Shown piece by piece: positions 33,360 through 41,521 of a DNA stretch of 64,000 nt. Position 1 is the stretch's first letter. The number at the start of each line of letters is the position of its first letter. The notes beneath the pieces are model-generated. The model had not been told where the DNA came from, ran no database searches, and saw only the letters and a program-made list of their open reading frames with translations. The position numbers were made by a program, and so were the translations under genes. The stretch is from positions 1-64,000 of the forward strand of contig MLAV02000023.1 of the NCBI GenBank assembly GCA_001870995.2, in the 5' to 3' direction. Source of the stretch: Chitinophaga sp. CB10. GTDB taxonomy: Bacteria; Bacteroidota; Bacteroidia; Chitinophagales; Chitinophagaceae.

Positions 33360-33809
33360 ATGAAGGCTTTGTTCCTGTTACTCTTTCTGTTTCCCATGCA
33401 GCAATCCCGGATAGCAGATATCCGGTACCAGGTATATTACATCAATACCCACCTGAAGGTATTTAAGCAAAAACAGGTGTCCCACCCGGAAGGCCAAAGC
33501 ACGGAAGGTGGCATGTCTGTCGCCTACTATGCGAAAGATACGCTCCGGCTGATCACGGATAATACATATTGGGAAAACGGGAAAGAAATAACACAATACT
33601 ACTTTCACGAGGGCGAACTCATTTTTGCCTACATTATCCGGCTGGCATACAACCGCCCTATCTACGACAAGGATTTTGATTACAACAAGAGTAAAAAGAC
33701 AGAGCAGCGATACTATTTCTATCATAAAAAAATTATAAAGGGGGGAGATAAGGGAGCCCCTTATCTTTTAGCCGCGCACGACCTGGCATCCAGCCTTCCG
33801 CGGCCTTAA
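33360..33809 (+). CDS. Small exported hypothetical protein
   Basis: A 149-residue protein with a signal peptide (MKALFLLLFLFPMQQSRIA) and a beta-rich body: YQVYYINTHLKVFKQKQ, AYYAKDTLRLITDNTYWENG and YYFHEGELIFAYI. It looks like a small lipocalin-like or MORN-like fold but I do not recognise a family. The last 25 residues (GGDKGAPYLLAAHDLASSLP) differ from the charged, aromatic body and may be a shifted or read-through end. It is divergent from the ECF sigma gene. I chose the ATG at 33360 because it opens a clear signal peptide; the reading frame is open further upstream. Confidence 0.65.
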   Translation: MKALFLLLFLFPMQQSRIADIRYQVYYINTHLKVFKQKQVSHPEGQSTEGGMSVAYYAKDTLRLITDNTYWENGKEITQYYFHEGELIFAYIIRLAYNRPIYDKDFDYNKSKKTEQRYYFYHKKIIKGGDKGAPYLLAAHDLASSLPRP

Positions 33810-33995
33810 ACGTGGTTACGTCGTGGCGCGGTTTGATAGGCCTTCCGGGAATCCCTTAGGCTGCTACCGGCCCGGTGCCCGGAAATATCCCTATAGCGGA
33901 AACGCCTGCACGGCTCCGGGCAGCCACAGTTTCCTGGCCTATTTTGCCGTACAGGTCAATTCCGTTGAGTGCCTCCTACCTGGTGGATGGCCCGT

Positions 33996-34844
33996 TTATC
34001 TCCCAAACACCGCCTGCCCCTCATTATTCAACCCCGTAAACGGATGCTCCCCACTATCCAGCACCGCTTTCACCAGCTCCACATCCCTGCTCTGCTGGTA
34101 CAGCACCGTCATCCAAACGGACCAGTTGCCGCTGTACCACGCCGTCATCGCAATCTGTTTGATCAGCATTTCCCGCAGTTCCGCCTTGTTTTCCTCCTGC
34201 AGGTTATCCAGCGCTTTGAGGCGTTGCAGCGCTTCCTCCGCCTCCCGCCAGGCGCGCGTGCGCTTGAACATCCGGTTGTCAGCCCTTTCCCGCTCTTCCT
34301 GCAGCGGCACCCGCAGCTCCCCGGCAGCTTCGTTGTAATATTCCAGCCGCATATTCAGCTGGAAGTGCGTGATCGTATTCACCGCTTTCTCGTACACCTT
34401 TTCTCCCGCCTGTTTATTGGCCACCACAAACACCAGCTCCCTGGGCTCGGAGGAAATCGCCTGCCCGTCCTCTTCCACGATGTACTGCACCTTGCGGAGT
34501 TCGTACAGGAATGGACTGTTGACCAGGGAAAAAGTAATATCCCTGTCCGGCCAGAGCATAGCCGCGGCGCTTTCCTTATTGAGCGCCGGCACGCGGATGT
34601 GATTACGGCAATCGTTGCAGATCAGCAGCAGGTCGTCCCACTCCTGCAACGTCAGTACCTCCGGCCAGGCGGCCAGGTAGCGGAGATGCTCCACCTGGTA
34701 ATCGCTCAGCGGCATTTCGCAATAGGAGCAATAGTTGCCCAGCGATTCGATGAGGGCATGATGTATGTCCGTTGTTTGCTTTGCGGCACTGGTAGCGCCA
34801 AGCGTATGCAGATAGTCTGGTTGTATTTTTTTTACTGGTCGCAT
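33996..34844 (-). CDS. HNH-endonuclease-like protein, gene 2 of a pair
   Basis: A 282-residue soluble protein with a zinc-ribbon HNH-like site near residues 35-85: NYCSYCEMPLSDYQVEHL, then LLLICNDCRNH. Two CxxC pairs flank a V-E-H segment, as in HNH nucleases where the His acts in catalysis. The rest (about 100-282) is helical and charged, rich in Glu (EAEEALQRLKALDNLQEENK), with no recognised domain. It starts 5 bp after the upstream HNH-like gene, and both proteins begin MRPV, so they act together or share ancestry. Defence, effector or DNA-processing roles are all possible; no immunity gene or phage gene is adjacent. Confidence 0.7.
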   Translation of the reverse strand: MRPVKKIQPDYLHTLGATSAAKQTTDIHHALIESLGNYCSYCEMPLSDYQVEHLRYLAAWPEVLTLQEWDDLLLICNDCRNHIRVPALNKESAAAMLWPDRDITFSLVNSPFLYELRKVQYIVEEDGQAISSEPRELVFVVANKQAGEKVYEKAVNTITHFQLNMRLEYYNEAAGELRVPLQEERERADNRMFKRTRAWREAEEALQRLKALDNLQEENKAELREMLIKQIAMTAWYSGNWSVWMTVLYQQSRDVELVKAVLDSGEHPFTGLNNEGQAVFGR

Positions 34845-34849
34845 AATCG

Positions 34850-36001
34850 TTACAGGATTGGAAGGTTATTAATATTGGTACCCGGAAAATAGTACAGTGG
34901 CTGACCCGGATCGCAGCTGACGCTACGGAATAACAAATAGATGCTGGGGTTCACGGCAGGCCCTGAAACCATGTAGAAAATCCAGGACCATATTTCAAAG
35001 AAACCCGCATTCTTCGCCGTCTGGAAGATCTGCCCCAGCATCAGGTTCCAGCCCTCGGAGCCGGGTGTAAACCGCTGCAGGTTGCTGAGGGAAGTGATGC
35101 AGTTGAGCCAGGCAACGGTGCGGTTGGTCACCCTGCGGTCGGAATAATTATCCATCTCATACTGGTTCAGCTGCACAATATCGATAAAGTTATCCTCCAT
35201 GGCCTGCAGCTTCGGCTTGTCCGGCGAGTTGCCGCCGGAGTTGGTGCCTACCTGCGCCACCACGGCTATGGGTTGCGCAAATCCCACAATCTTTGCCACC
35301 ACTATATTGCGGTTGATACCTACCATCCGGTTGTTGAAATCCAGCGCAGAATTGTCGCTCAGCCGGGAGCCCGCGCTTGCATTAAAATAAACAACAGGCA
35401 GCCCCGCCCAGGTGATCGTACCGGTGTTCGGCCATACCTGCCTTTGCATGCCGCCGTTCATCACATCGGTTAAATTCGTGGGCGTGCCGTTGTACATATT
35501 GGCCCAGTTGTAGGATTCGCTCCAGGTGGGTTTGGCGCCTTTATAAGAGTTGCAGGTAGGGCACGACAAAAAGAAGTTCGTGTAATACAGCATCTGGGAA
35601 GGGAATACCTGCTTCGGCAGGCAATGCTCCACGGCAAGTGAACTGTCCTGCACCGGCATACCGCAATAGCTGCAGTATTCGCCGTAGTTGTCAATCAGCG
35701 CGCCGCGCGCATTGCCGTATTTCACGTTGTCGTTCGTGGAAAAATACGCGATCAGCGCATTGATGAAGTCCGCCGTCTTCTGCGGCAGGCCGCTCCACTT
35801 GTCCGCGCCGTTGTTTTGTACCGTCAGCTGCGCCATGAGGTCTAATACCTGCGCGGTAGCATAAGTGCCGGTAGTAGTACCGTTTCCTGCCAGCAGGGGA
35901 ATGCCGAAGTCGTTCAGGCCATCCATGATGATTTTGGTCCTGGTAGTCATGGCGTCCGGGATGGCATAACCGGGAGTTGGATTCATTAATACAGGTCTCA
36001 T
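34850..36001 (-). CDS. HNH-endonuclease-like protein, gene 1 of a pair
   Basis: A 383-residue protein whose middle (about 103-160) holds an HNH-type motif: EYCSYCGMPVQDSSLAVEHC, then CLPKQ and NFFLSCPTCNSYKG, closer to the canonical 'CxxC-EH-PK-N-CxxCNxxKG' form than its partner. The N-terminal 100 residues (TTRTKIIMDGLNDFGIPLLAGNG) and the C-terminal 200 residues are unassigned, the latter ending with hydrophobic segments (FEIWSWIFYMVSG). No signal peptide is seen. It is the first gene of a two-gene operon. The HNH assignment rests on the spacing of Cys and His residues; function is not known. Confidence 0.7.
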   Translation of the reverse strand: MRPVLMNPTPGYAIPDAMTTRTKIIMDGLNDFGIPLLAGNGTTTGTYATAQVLDLMAQLTVQNNGADKWSGLPQKTADFINALIAYFSTNDNVKYGNARGALIDNYGEYCSYCGMPVQDSSLAVEHCLPKQVFPSQMLYYTNFFLSCPTCNSYKGAKPTWSESYNWANMYNGTPTNLTDVMNGGMQRQVWPNTGTITWAGLPVVYFNASAGSRLSDNSALDFNNRMVGINRNIVVAKIVGFAQPIAVVAQVGTNSGGNSPDKPKLQAMEDNFIDIVQLNQYEMDNYSDRRVTNRTVAWLNCITSLSNLQRFTPGSEGWNLMLGQIFQTAKNAGFFEIWSWIFYMVSGPAVNPSIYLLFRSVSCDPGQPLYYFPGTNINNLPIL

Positions 36002-36203
36002 ATCGTTTGTTTTTAGTGGGGACCATCAAGGTCCTTGTTCAGGATAGTGAATGGAAGTTAAGCGCCCTGCCAGCGGGCGTTTGGGGATACCGCTGCATTG
36101 CCGGACAAAATTGCCAAACAGCTGGTAGAATTACTATTTCACGATATTTCAAAAAGAGAGGGAGGAGTGGGGTTAACTTAAAAAAAACAGCAGGTATCGC
36201 CGC

Positions 36204-36710
36204 CTACGGCAATACCTTTTCAAACGCTTTACGGGCAGCGCCGCGGAAGTACACTTCCCCGCAATAGGTATAGCCCAGCTTCTCAAAAATTTTCAGCATG
36301 CCGGGGTTGTCGAAGTTGGTATCCGCGCGCACGCTGCGTATGCCGCGCTGTTGGGCAAAGCGTTCAATTTCTTTCAGCATCAGCTGCGCCAGGCCTTTCC
36401 CGAGTTGACTTTCATCGATGGCTACGCGGTGGTACACGACGAAGTCGCCCTCCGTGAGCCATTTGCCCTCGATGTCCGCATAGGCCGGCTCATTGTTGAT
36501 CATCACCGCCGTATAACCTGCGATCGCTTCGCCATCCGTCAGCACATAGCCGTAACCGTTAGCCACGTCCTGCTGCACAATCGCTTCGTTGGGATAGCCG
36601 TCCTGCCACTGGTTGCTGCCATCGGCTTTCCTTCGGCGGATGGCCTGTTGCAGTATGTTCCAGATGGCGGGAATGTCCGCCGTAACTGCCTGCCGGAATG
36701 TATATGCCAT
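36204..36710 (-). CDS. GNAT family N-acetyltransferase
   Basis: A 168-residue GNAT acetyltransferase. It has the usual start MAYTFRQAVTADIPAIWNIL, motif A around VAIDESQLGKGLAQLMLKEI (the QxxGxG/A acetyl-CoA loop) and motif B near NPGMLKIFEKLGYTYCGEVYF. The acyl acceptor cannot be predicted. I chose the ATG at 36710; the frame stays open to 36881 but the extra residues carry no GNAT features. A perfect palindrome ACCGATCGGT at 36785-36794, about 75 bp upstream, matches the core of the TetR operators seen at 57526 and 58174. Confidence 0.85.
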   Translation of the reverse strand: MAYTFRQAVTADIPAIWNILQQAIRRRKADGSNQWQDGYPNEAIVQQDVANGYGYVLTDGEAIAGYTAVMINNEPAYADIEGKWLTEGDFVVYHRVAIDESQLGKGLAQLMLKEIERFAQQRGIRSVRADTNFDNPGMLKIFEKLGYTYCGEVYFRGAARKAFEKVLP

Positions 36711-36903
36711 TGTATGGGAATGTTTATGGTTCGCTGCAAAGGTCTGTTGTTCCATCCATTTGCAGGAATCTTTTTTTAGATGGAACCGATCGGTAAAAAC
36801 GATGGATGCCGCCGTAAGTTCCCCGAACTTTTCTTCCCCCCGGTTGTTACCATTGCAGCTTCGTCTTCGCACTTTTTTCACCTATAAAAATTAACGCTAA
36901 CAT

Positions 36904-37458
36904 ATGAGCAAAGTAATTGGCATCATCGCCGGCAGCCTCCGCAAGGAGTCCTTCTCCAAAAAAATCGCCCGGGTAGTGCAGGGCATGGCCCCGGAAGGCT
37001 TTGAGTTTAAAATCATCCCGTTGGACGACCTGCCCGTTTACAACCAGGATTTTGATGATCACCAGCAGGTACCGCCGTCCTACGTTACGTTCAGGGATGC
37101 CATCCGCGCGCTGGACGGGGTGATATTCATTACGCCGGAATACAACCGCTCCGTGCCGGGCGTGCTGAAGAACGCGCTGGACGTGGCTTCGCGCCCATAT
37201 GGCAAAAGCGCATGGACGGGCAAGCCGGCGGCCATCTTTAGCAATTCCCCCGGGAATTTATCCGGCTTCGGGGCCAATCATCACCTGCGCCAAAGCCTGG
37301 TGTTCCTCAATATGCCTGCCATGGCGCAGCCGGAAGTCTATCTCCACTCGATCAACAAGGATTTTGACGAAGCGGGGAATATGACCAATGAAAGTACCCG
37401 CGACTTCCTCAAAAAAGCCGTGGACGCGTTTATCGCCTTCTATAACAAGAATACCTGA
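36904..37458 (+). CDS. NADPH-dependent FMN reductase family protein
   Basis: A 184-residue flavodoxin-like protein. IAGSLRKESFSKKIA is the phosphate-binding loop for FMN, followed by the switch region FITPEYNRSVPGVLKNALDVASRP, typical of the NAD(P)H:quinone/FMN reductases (ChrR/YieF/ArsH branch). These enzymes reduce quinones, azo or nitro compounds or metals with FMN. The stop lies 12 bp before the alcohol dehydrogenase gene, so the two are probably cotranscribed redox enzymes responding to the same stress. Confidence 0.9.
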   Translation: MSKVIGIIAGSLRKESFSKKIARVVQGMAPEGFEFKIIPLDDLPVYNQDFDDHQQVPPSYVTFRDAIRALDGVIFITPEYNRSVPGVLKNALDVASRPYGKSAWTGKPAAIFSNSPGNLSGFGANHHLRQSLVFLNMPAMAQPEVYLHSINKDFDEAGNMTNESTRDFLKKAVDAFIAFYNKNT

Positions 37459-37470
37459 CGAATAAAAACC

Positions 37471-38502
37471 ATGCATATGAAAGCAGTAAGATTTTTCGGA
37501 CACAAAGATGTGCGCGTAGTTAACGACATGGAAAAGCCCGTCCCAACAGGCGATGAAGTGCTGCTGAAGATCGGCGCTGCCGGCGTTTGCCATTCGGACC
37601 TGCACATCATTGACGAAGGTACCGTGCAGGGCGCCGTGTTCACCCTCGGCCACGAAAACGCCGGCTGGGTGGAGGAAACCGGCCCCAGCGTGAAAGGATT
37701 TAAGAAAGGCGACGCCGTGCTGGTGTACGGCCCCTGGGGCTGCGGCCACTGTAAGCCCTGCCAGCATTCGGCGGAAAACTATTGCGACCACCAGTCGGAA
37801 CTGCCCTTTGGCGGCGGCCTCGGCTTAAACGGCGGCATGGCGGATTATATGCTCGTGCCATCCTCCCGGCTGCTGGTGCCCATCTATGACCTGGACCCCA
37901 TCGTAGCCGCGCCCCTTACGGATGCCGCGCTCACGCCGTATTCCGCCATCAAGCGCTCGCTGCATAAGCTCATGCCGGATGAATTTGTAGTTGTGATCGG
38001 CATCGGCGGACTAGGCCACGTAGCCGTGCAAATCCTCCGGGAAACCACCGGGGCGGCCATTATCGCCTGCGACGTTACGCAGGACAGGCTCGATTTTGCG
38101 AAGGAGCTCGGCGCCGCCTACGGCGTCAACTCCAGGGACCCGGACGCGGCGGAGCAGATCAAAAAGATCACGGGTATTAAAAAAGCGAAAGTGGTGCTGG
38201 ATTTTGTAGGCGCTACCGCCACCATTGAGCTGGGCGCCAAAACCGTTTCCCTCGACGGGGACCTTACCATCGTGGGCCTTGGCGGCGGCAATTTCTCCTA
38301 CAACATGATGGGCCTGCCCTTTGGCGTGAGCATGACCAACCCTTACTGGGGCAGCCGGACGGAGCTGATGGAGGTCGTAGGACTTGCCCGGCAGCAAAAG
38401 ATCCATATCAACATCGAAAAGTATCATTTGGATCAGGCGCTCGAAGTGTACGATAAACTCCGGAAGGGTCAAATCAAAGGAAGAGCGGTGTTGATACCAT
38501 AA
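37471..38502 (+). CDS. Zinc-dependent medium-chain alcohol dehydrogenase
   Basis: A 343-residue medium-chain dehydrogenase/reductase. The catalytic zinc ligands are visible as Cys in AGVCHSDLH and His in TLGHENAGWV. The structural zinc loop has four Cys in GCGHCKPCQHSAENYC. The NAD(P) site is VIGIGGLGHVAVQIL, followed by ACDVTQDRL, whose acidic residue suggests NAD(H). It oxidises alcohols or reduces aldehydes; the precise substrate is unclear. It is downstream of the FMN reductase. Two nearby ATGs (37471 and 37477) are both possible starts. Confidence 0.9.
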   Translation: MHMKAVRFFGHKDVRVVNDMEKPVPTGDEVLLKIGAAGVCHSDLHIIDEGTVQGAVFTLGHENAGWVEETGPSVKGFKKGDAVLVYGPWGCGHCKPCQHSAENYCDHQSELPFGGGLGLNGGMADYMLVPSSRLLVPIYDLDPIVAAPLTDAALTPYSAIKRSLHKLMPDEFVVVIGIGGLGHVAVQILRETTGAAIIACDVTQDRLDFAKELGAAYGVNSRDPDAAEQIKKITGIKKAKVVLDFVGATATIELGAKTVSLDGDLTIVGLGGGNFSYNMMGLPFGVSMTNPYWGSRTELMEVVGLARQQKIHINIEKYHLDQALEVYDKLRKGQIKGRAVLIP

Positions 38503-38684
38503 ATTTTCCTTCGGACGTTTTTTTTGTGAGGAGGGGAAAAATATAGCGCCGCGGCATTTTATTTTTCCCCCCATTATTAAAAAACTACGCCGCCCTATGC
38601 CGTATTACCATATAGGCGCGCTAATGCAGCCGCCCCTCCCGACCTAAGCCCCGCAAAGCCCGCATTTTCCCAAAAATCAAAAAA

Positions 38685-38737
38685 TAAATTTGCGTAGTTA
38701 AATGGCTACATGTATATTTGTAGTCAAATAGCTACAT
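38685..38737 (+). promoter_or_regulatory. Promoter with ArsR operator repeats
   Basis: A Bacteroidota-type promoter: TTTG at 38689-38692, 20 bp spacer, TATATTTG at 38713-38720. Two direct copies of GTAGTNAAATRGCTACAT (38694-38711 and 38720-38737), each itself an inverted repeat (GTAG...CTAC), lie in the spacer and over the probable start of transcription. This ends 1 bp before the ATG of the ArsR gene, so the regulator very likely represses its own operon. Confidence 0.75.
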
Positions 38738-38738
38738 A

Positions 38739-39065
38739 ATGAATTTACGAAGAGATGTATTTCAGGCAATAGCTGACCCTACCCGGAGGGCCATACTGGT
38801 ACTGGTGGCGGCCCACGCCATGACCGCCGGCGCCATCGCCGCCAATTTCGACACCGCCAGGCCCACGGTATCCCGGCACCTGGCCATACTCACGGAATGT
38901 GAATTATTAAGGCAGGAGCAGAACGGCAGAGAAATTTACTATCATTTAAATCCTGAAAAAATGAAAGAGATCGCCGATTTCATTGAACCGTTCCGCAAAC
39001 ATTGGGACGATAAGTTCAACAAGCTGGAAGACATTATGCGTCAATACAAAACCAAAAAATCATAG
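38739..39065 (+). CDS. ArsR family transcriptional repressor
   Basis: A 108-residue winged-helix protein. The opening NLRRDVFQAIADPTRRAIL and recognition-helix segment TARPTVSRHLAILTECELL followed by the wing EQNGREIYYHLNP are typical of the metal-independent ArsR branch (SdpR-like) that accompanies SRPBCC genes. No metal-binding Cys pairs are present, so it is unlikely to sense arsenic. It is the first gene of a four-gene operon (SRPBCC, DoxX, YdeI-like) and probably represses it through the repeats at 38694-38737. Confidence 0.92.
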   Translation: MNLRRDVFQAIADPTRRAILVLVAAHAMTAGAIAANFDTARPTVSRHLAILTECELLRQEQNGREIYYHLNPEKMKEIADFIEPFRKHWDDKFNKLEDIMRQYKTKKS

Positions 39066-39068
39066 CAC

Positions 39069-39536
39069 ATGGAAAGGAAAACCCAGGTACGCGCCGAAGA
39101 CGGGAAACAGGAATTAACCATCACCCGCGAATTTGAACTGCCGGTGGACCTGCTGTTCAGGGCCTACGCCGAGCCGGAAATCATTGAACAATGGATGGGC
39201 ACCAAAGTGGTGAGCTTCAGCGGTAAGCGGCATGGGCACTGGCAATACCAAACGTCCGACAAGGAAGGCAAGGTGGTATTCAGCGCCAACGGCACTTTTC
39301 ACGCATTTGAAAAGGATACTAAAATTATCCGGACGTTCGAAATGGAAAACACGGGCTTCGGCGTACAGCTGGAATTCCTGCAGTTTGAACCGCTGACGGA
39401 AGATACCAGTAAGCTCACCGTGCATATCCTGTACGGCTCTCCTGCAGAGCGCGACCAGTTTCTGAAAATAGGCATGGATAAAGGCATGAATATGGCCCAT
39501 AACCGCCTGCAACAAATCGTAGAAAAATTAAAATAA
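39069..39536 (+). CDS. SRPBCC (AHSA1-type) domain protein
   Basis: A 155-residue START/Bet v1-like protein with the AHSA1 opening ITREFELPVDLLFRAYAEPEIIEQWMG and a hydrophobic ligand cavity predicted by the fold. It lacks the Hsp90-binding region of eukaryotic Aha1. Its gene begins 3 bp after ArsR. Such ArsR-SRPBCC pairs are very common and are thought to bind small hydrophobic ligands; the ligand is unknown. Confidence 0.9.
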   Translation: MERKTQVRAEDGKQELTITREFELPVDLLFRAYAEPEIIEQWMGTKVVSFSGKRHGHWQYQTSDKEGKVVFSANGTFHAFEKDTKIIRTFEMENTGFGVQLEFLQFEPLTEDTSKLTVHILYGSPAERDQFLKIGMDKGMNMAHNRLQQIVEKLK

Positions 39537-39541
39537 GCGTC

Positions 39542-39925
39542 ATGTCCAAAAGAGATAAAATCATATACTGGATCGCCACCATTTGGCTCTCCCTCGGGAT
39601 GGTATCCACCGGCATTGTGCAACTCATGCACGTTCCTAAAGACACGGAAATGGTAACGGCCATGGGATACCCCGCCTACCTGCTCACCCTCATCGGCATC
39701 TGGAAGCTCCTCGGCGTAGTGGCCGTTTTGGCGCCGCGCTTTCCGCTGGTGAAGGAATGGGCGTACGCAGGATTTTTCTTCTGTATGTCCGGCGCCGTAT
39801 ATTCGCATATCGTATCAGGCCACGGCTTCAGCGATATCTGGCCGCCTATGCTGCTGCTGGCGCTGACTGTTATCTCCTGGTATTTCCGCCCGGCCAGCCG
39901 TAAGCTGGCTACCGTTAACGCATAA
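39542..39925 (+). CDS. DoxX-like family membrane protein
   Basis: A 127-residue inner-membrane protein with four hydrophobic segments (about 7-28, 45-63, 72-92, 99-117) and the family pattern YWIATIWLSLGMVSTGIVQLMH and PAYLLTLIGIWKLLGVVAVL. DoxX proteins are linked to quinone or redox functions. Here it is in an operon with ArsR, SRPBCC and a YdeI-like gene, starting 5 bp after the SRPBCC stop. Confidence 0.88.
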   Translation: MSKRDKIIYWIATIWLSLGMVSTGIVQLMHVPKDTEMVTAMGYPAYLLTLIGIWKLLGVVAVLAPRFPLVKEWAYAGFFFCMSGAVYSHIVSGHGFSDIWPPMLLLALTVISWYFRPASRKLATVNA

Positions 39926-39935
39926 ACGTAATACT

Positions 39936-40514
39936 ATGAATCCTAAGGTAGACGCCTTCATCGACAGAGCCGATAAATGGCAGAAAGAATTTGAAACGCT
40001 CCGCAGCATCATGCTCGATTGTCCGCTCGAAGAGGAACTGAAGTGGGGCGTGCCCTGCTACGCTTACCACGGCAAGAACGTAGTGCTGATACATGGTTTT
40101 AAAGACTACTGCGCGATCCTGTTCCATAAAGGCAGCCTGATGGCTGATCCGGAAGGGGTGCTGATCCAGCAGACGGAAAACGTGCAGGCAGCCCGGCAGA
40201 TGCGCTTTACCTCCCTCAAGGAAATAGTAAAGCTGAAAGCGGTCATAAAAGCCTATGTGTACGAGGCCATTGAAATTGAAAAAGCAGGGCTGGAAGTGAA
40301 GTTTAAGAAGGCAACGGAATATCCTGTGCCGGAGGAGTTTCAGCAGGAGCTGGATACCCGGCCCGGACTCAAAAAAGCTTTTGAAGCCCTGACCCCCGGC
40401 CGGCAACGCGGCTACCTGCTGTATTTTGCCGCTGCCAAACAGGCTAAAACCCGCGCCGCAAGAGTGGAGAAATACCTGGATCATATCCTGGCGGGCAAAG
40501 GCCTGGACGACTGA
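39936..40514 (+). CDS. YdeI/DUF1801 family protein
   Basis: A 192-residue soluble protein. The N-terminal DUF1801 domain (about 15-115) has the segment LKWGVPCYAYHGKNVVLIHGFKDYCAI. The C-terminal part is OmdA/YdeI-like (LKKAFEALTPGRQRGYLLYF, then AKQAKTRAARVEKYL). The family's role is not established; it has been tied to peptide resistance in other bacteria. It ends the ArsR operon, and its stop is 1 bp from the stop of the convergent AraC gene. Confidence 0.9.
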   Translation: MNPKVDAFIDRADKWQKEFETLRSIMLDCPLEEELKWGVPCYAYHGKNVVLIHGFKDYCAILFHKGSLMADPEGVLIQQTENVQAARQMRFTSLKEIVKLKAVIKAYVYEAIEIEKAGLEVKFKKATEYPVPEEFQQELDTRPGLKKAFEALTPGRQRGYLLYFAAAKQAKTRAARVEKYLDHILAGKGLDD

Positions 40515-40515
40515 C

Positions 40516-41397
40516 CTACAACGCCCTGTTTTGCAGCCGGTACTTATTGGGCGTCATCCCCGTCACCTTACTGAATACTTTCGAGAAATGCGGCAGGTTG
40601 TCAAACCCTACCTCTGCCGCAATCTCCGTATAGCCGGCATCGGTAGTCGCAATTAAATACTGCGCCCGCTCAATGCGTTTTTCATGGATATAGTGTAAAG
40701 GCCGCAGGCCCGTGAACTGCAGGAACTGCCGGGAAAAATAATCCTGGTTATGATTCACCCTGGCCGCCAGGAAGGCCACGGTGAGCGGCTCCCGCAGGTG
40801 CAGCTGGATGTAGCTGATCGTATCCATGATCCTGGAAGGGATCACATGCCCCGCGCCGCCGCCCTGCGCCTGCTGATCCACAAAGCGGGAGAGCAGCTGC
40901 AGGATGATGCCCTGCGTTTCCAGGTACACGGCATCGCTTTGCAGGTTGTTCAGCTCCTGGTACTCCCGGTAAAAAGCGTCCTTTTCATACACCCGCGGAT
41001 TGTCCGACCGGTTGATGCCCCTGTTGGGATTGATTTGCAGGAGGCGCTTGAAATTGGCAATATCCGCCGCAGTAGCCACCCTTTTCATCAGCGTGCGCTT
41101 GTTGTAGAAGAGGGACAGGCCATCCGGCGCCTCCTCAAAAAACTGCAGGAAATACTGACTCAGGTAACTACTGCAATGCAGGTTGCACAAGGTGAAGCTG
41201 GGGATTAGGTATAGGTGGCCCGGCGTTAGCTTTATCCGCGCGCCTGGCCCGGAAATCGTGCCCTCGCCTTCGTCAATGTAATATATCCGGTAGTACGGAC
41301 TGATCACATGTTTGTAGTTCCACCGCGTATCCAGGTGTACATGATCCACATGCAGCAACGAAAATGAATGTTTCAGGAGGCGTTTTCCCATGCCCAT
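40516..41397 (-). CDS. AraC family transcriptional regulator
   Basis: A 293-residue regulator with an N-terminal cupin-like sensor (about 15-110, IYYIDEGEGTISGPGARIKL) and two C-terminal helix-turn-helix motifs (LTVAFLAARVNHNQDYFSRQF and YTEIAAEVGFDNLPHFSKVF, ending TGMTPNKYR). It is divergent from an aldo/keto reductase gene. The 124-bp intergenic region contains an inverted repeat GATTTGTATAA that is its likely target, so it probably activates the reductase in response to a sugar or sugar derivative. Confidence 0.92.
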   Translation of the reverse strand: MGMGKRLLKHSFSLLHVDHVHLDTRWNYKHVISPYYRIYYIDEGEGTISGPGARIKLTPGHLYLIPSFTLCNLHCSSYLSQYFLQFFEEAPDGLSLFYNKRTLMKRVATAADIANFKRLLQINPNRGINRSDNPRVYEKDAFYREYQELNNLQSDAVYLETQGIILQLLSRFVDQQAQGGGAGHVIPSRIMDTISYIQLHLREPLTVAFLAARVNHNQDYFSRQFLQFTGLRPLHYIHEKRIERAQYLIATTDAGYTEIAAEVGFDNLPHFSKVFSKVTGMTPNKYRLQNRAL

Positions 41398-41418
41398 AAA
41401 TCTACTGCATTCAGGTCG

Positions 41419-41511
41419 GATTTGTATAAAATAAAGTCTTAATTGTAATTGCGGCCGCCTCCCGGGCTAACCTATTTTTGACGGGTTATTGATACTTATC
41501 TTATACAAATC
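41419..41511 (+). promoter_or_regulatory. AraC operator and aldo/keto reductase promoter
   Basis: Perfect 11-bp inverted repeat GATTTGTATAA (41419-41429) and TTATACAAATC (41501-41511) flanks the divergent intergenic region. Within it, TTG at 41449-41451 and TATTTTTG at 41473-41480, 21 bp apart, fit a Bacteroidota promoter reading toward the reductase gene. Confidence 0.6.
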
Positions 41512-41521
41512 AGCAATTTAC

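Noticed and set aside
33810..33995. Possible small gene or RNA between the exported protein and the HNH-like genes
   Set aside because: No ORF with a signal, no tRNA-like fold and no strong hairpin was seen.
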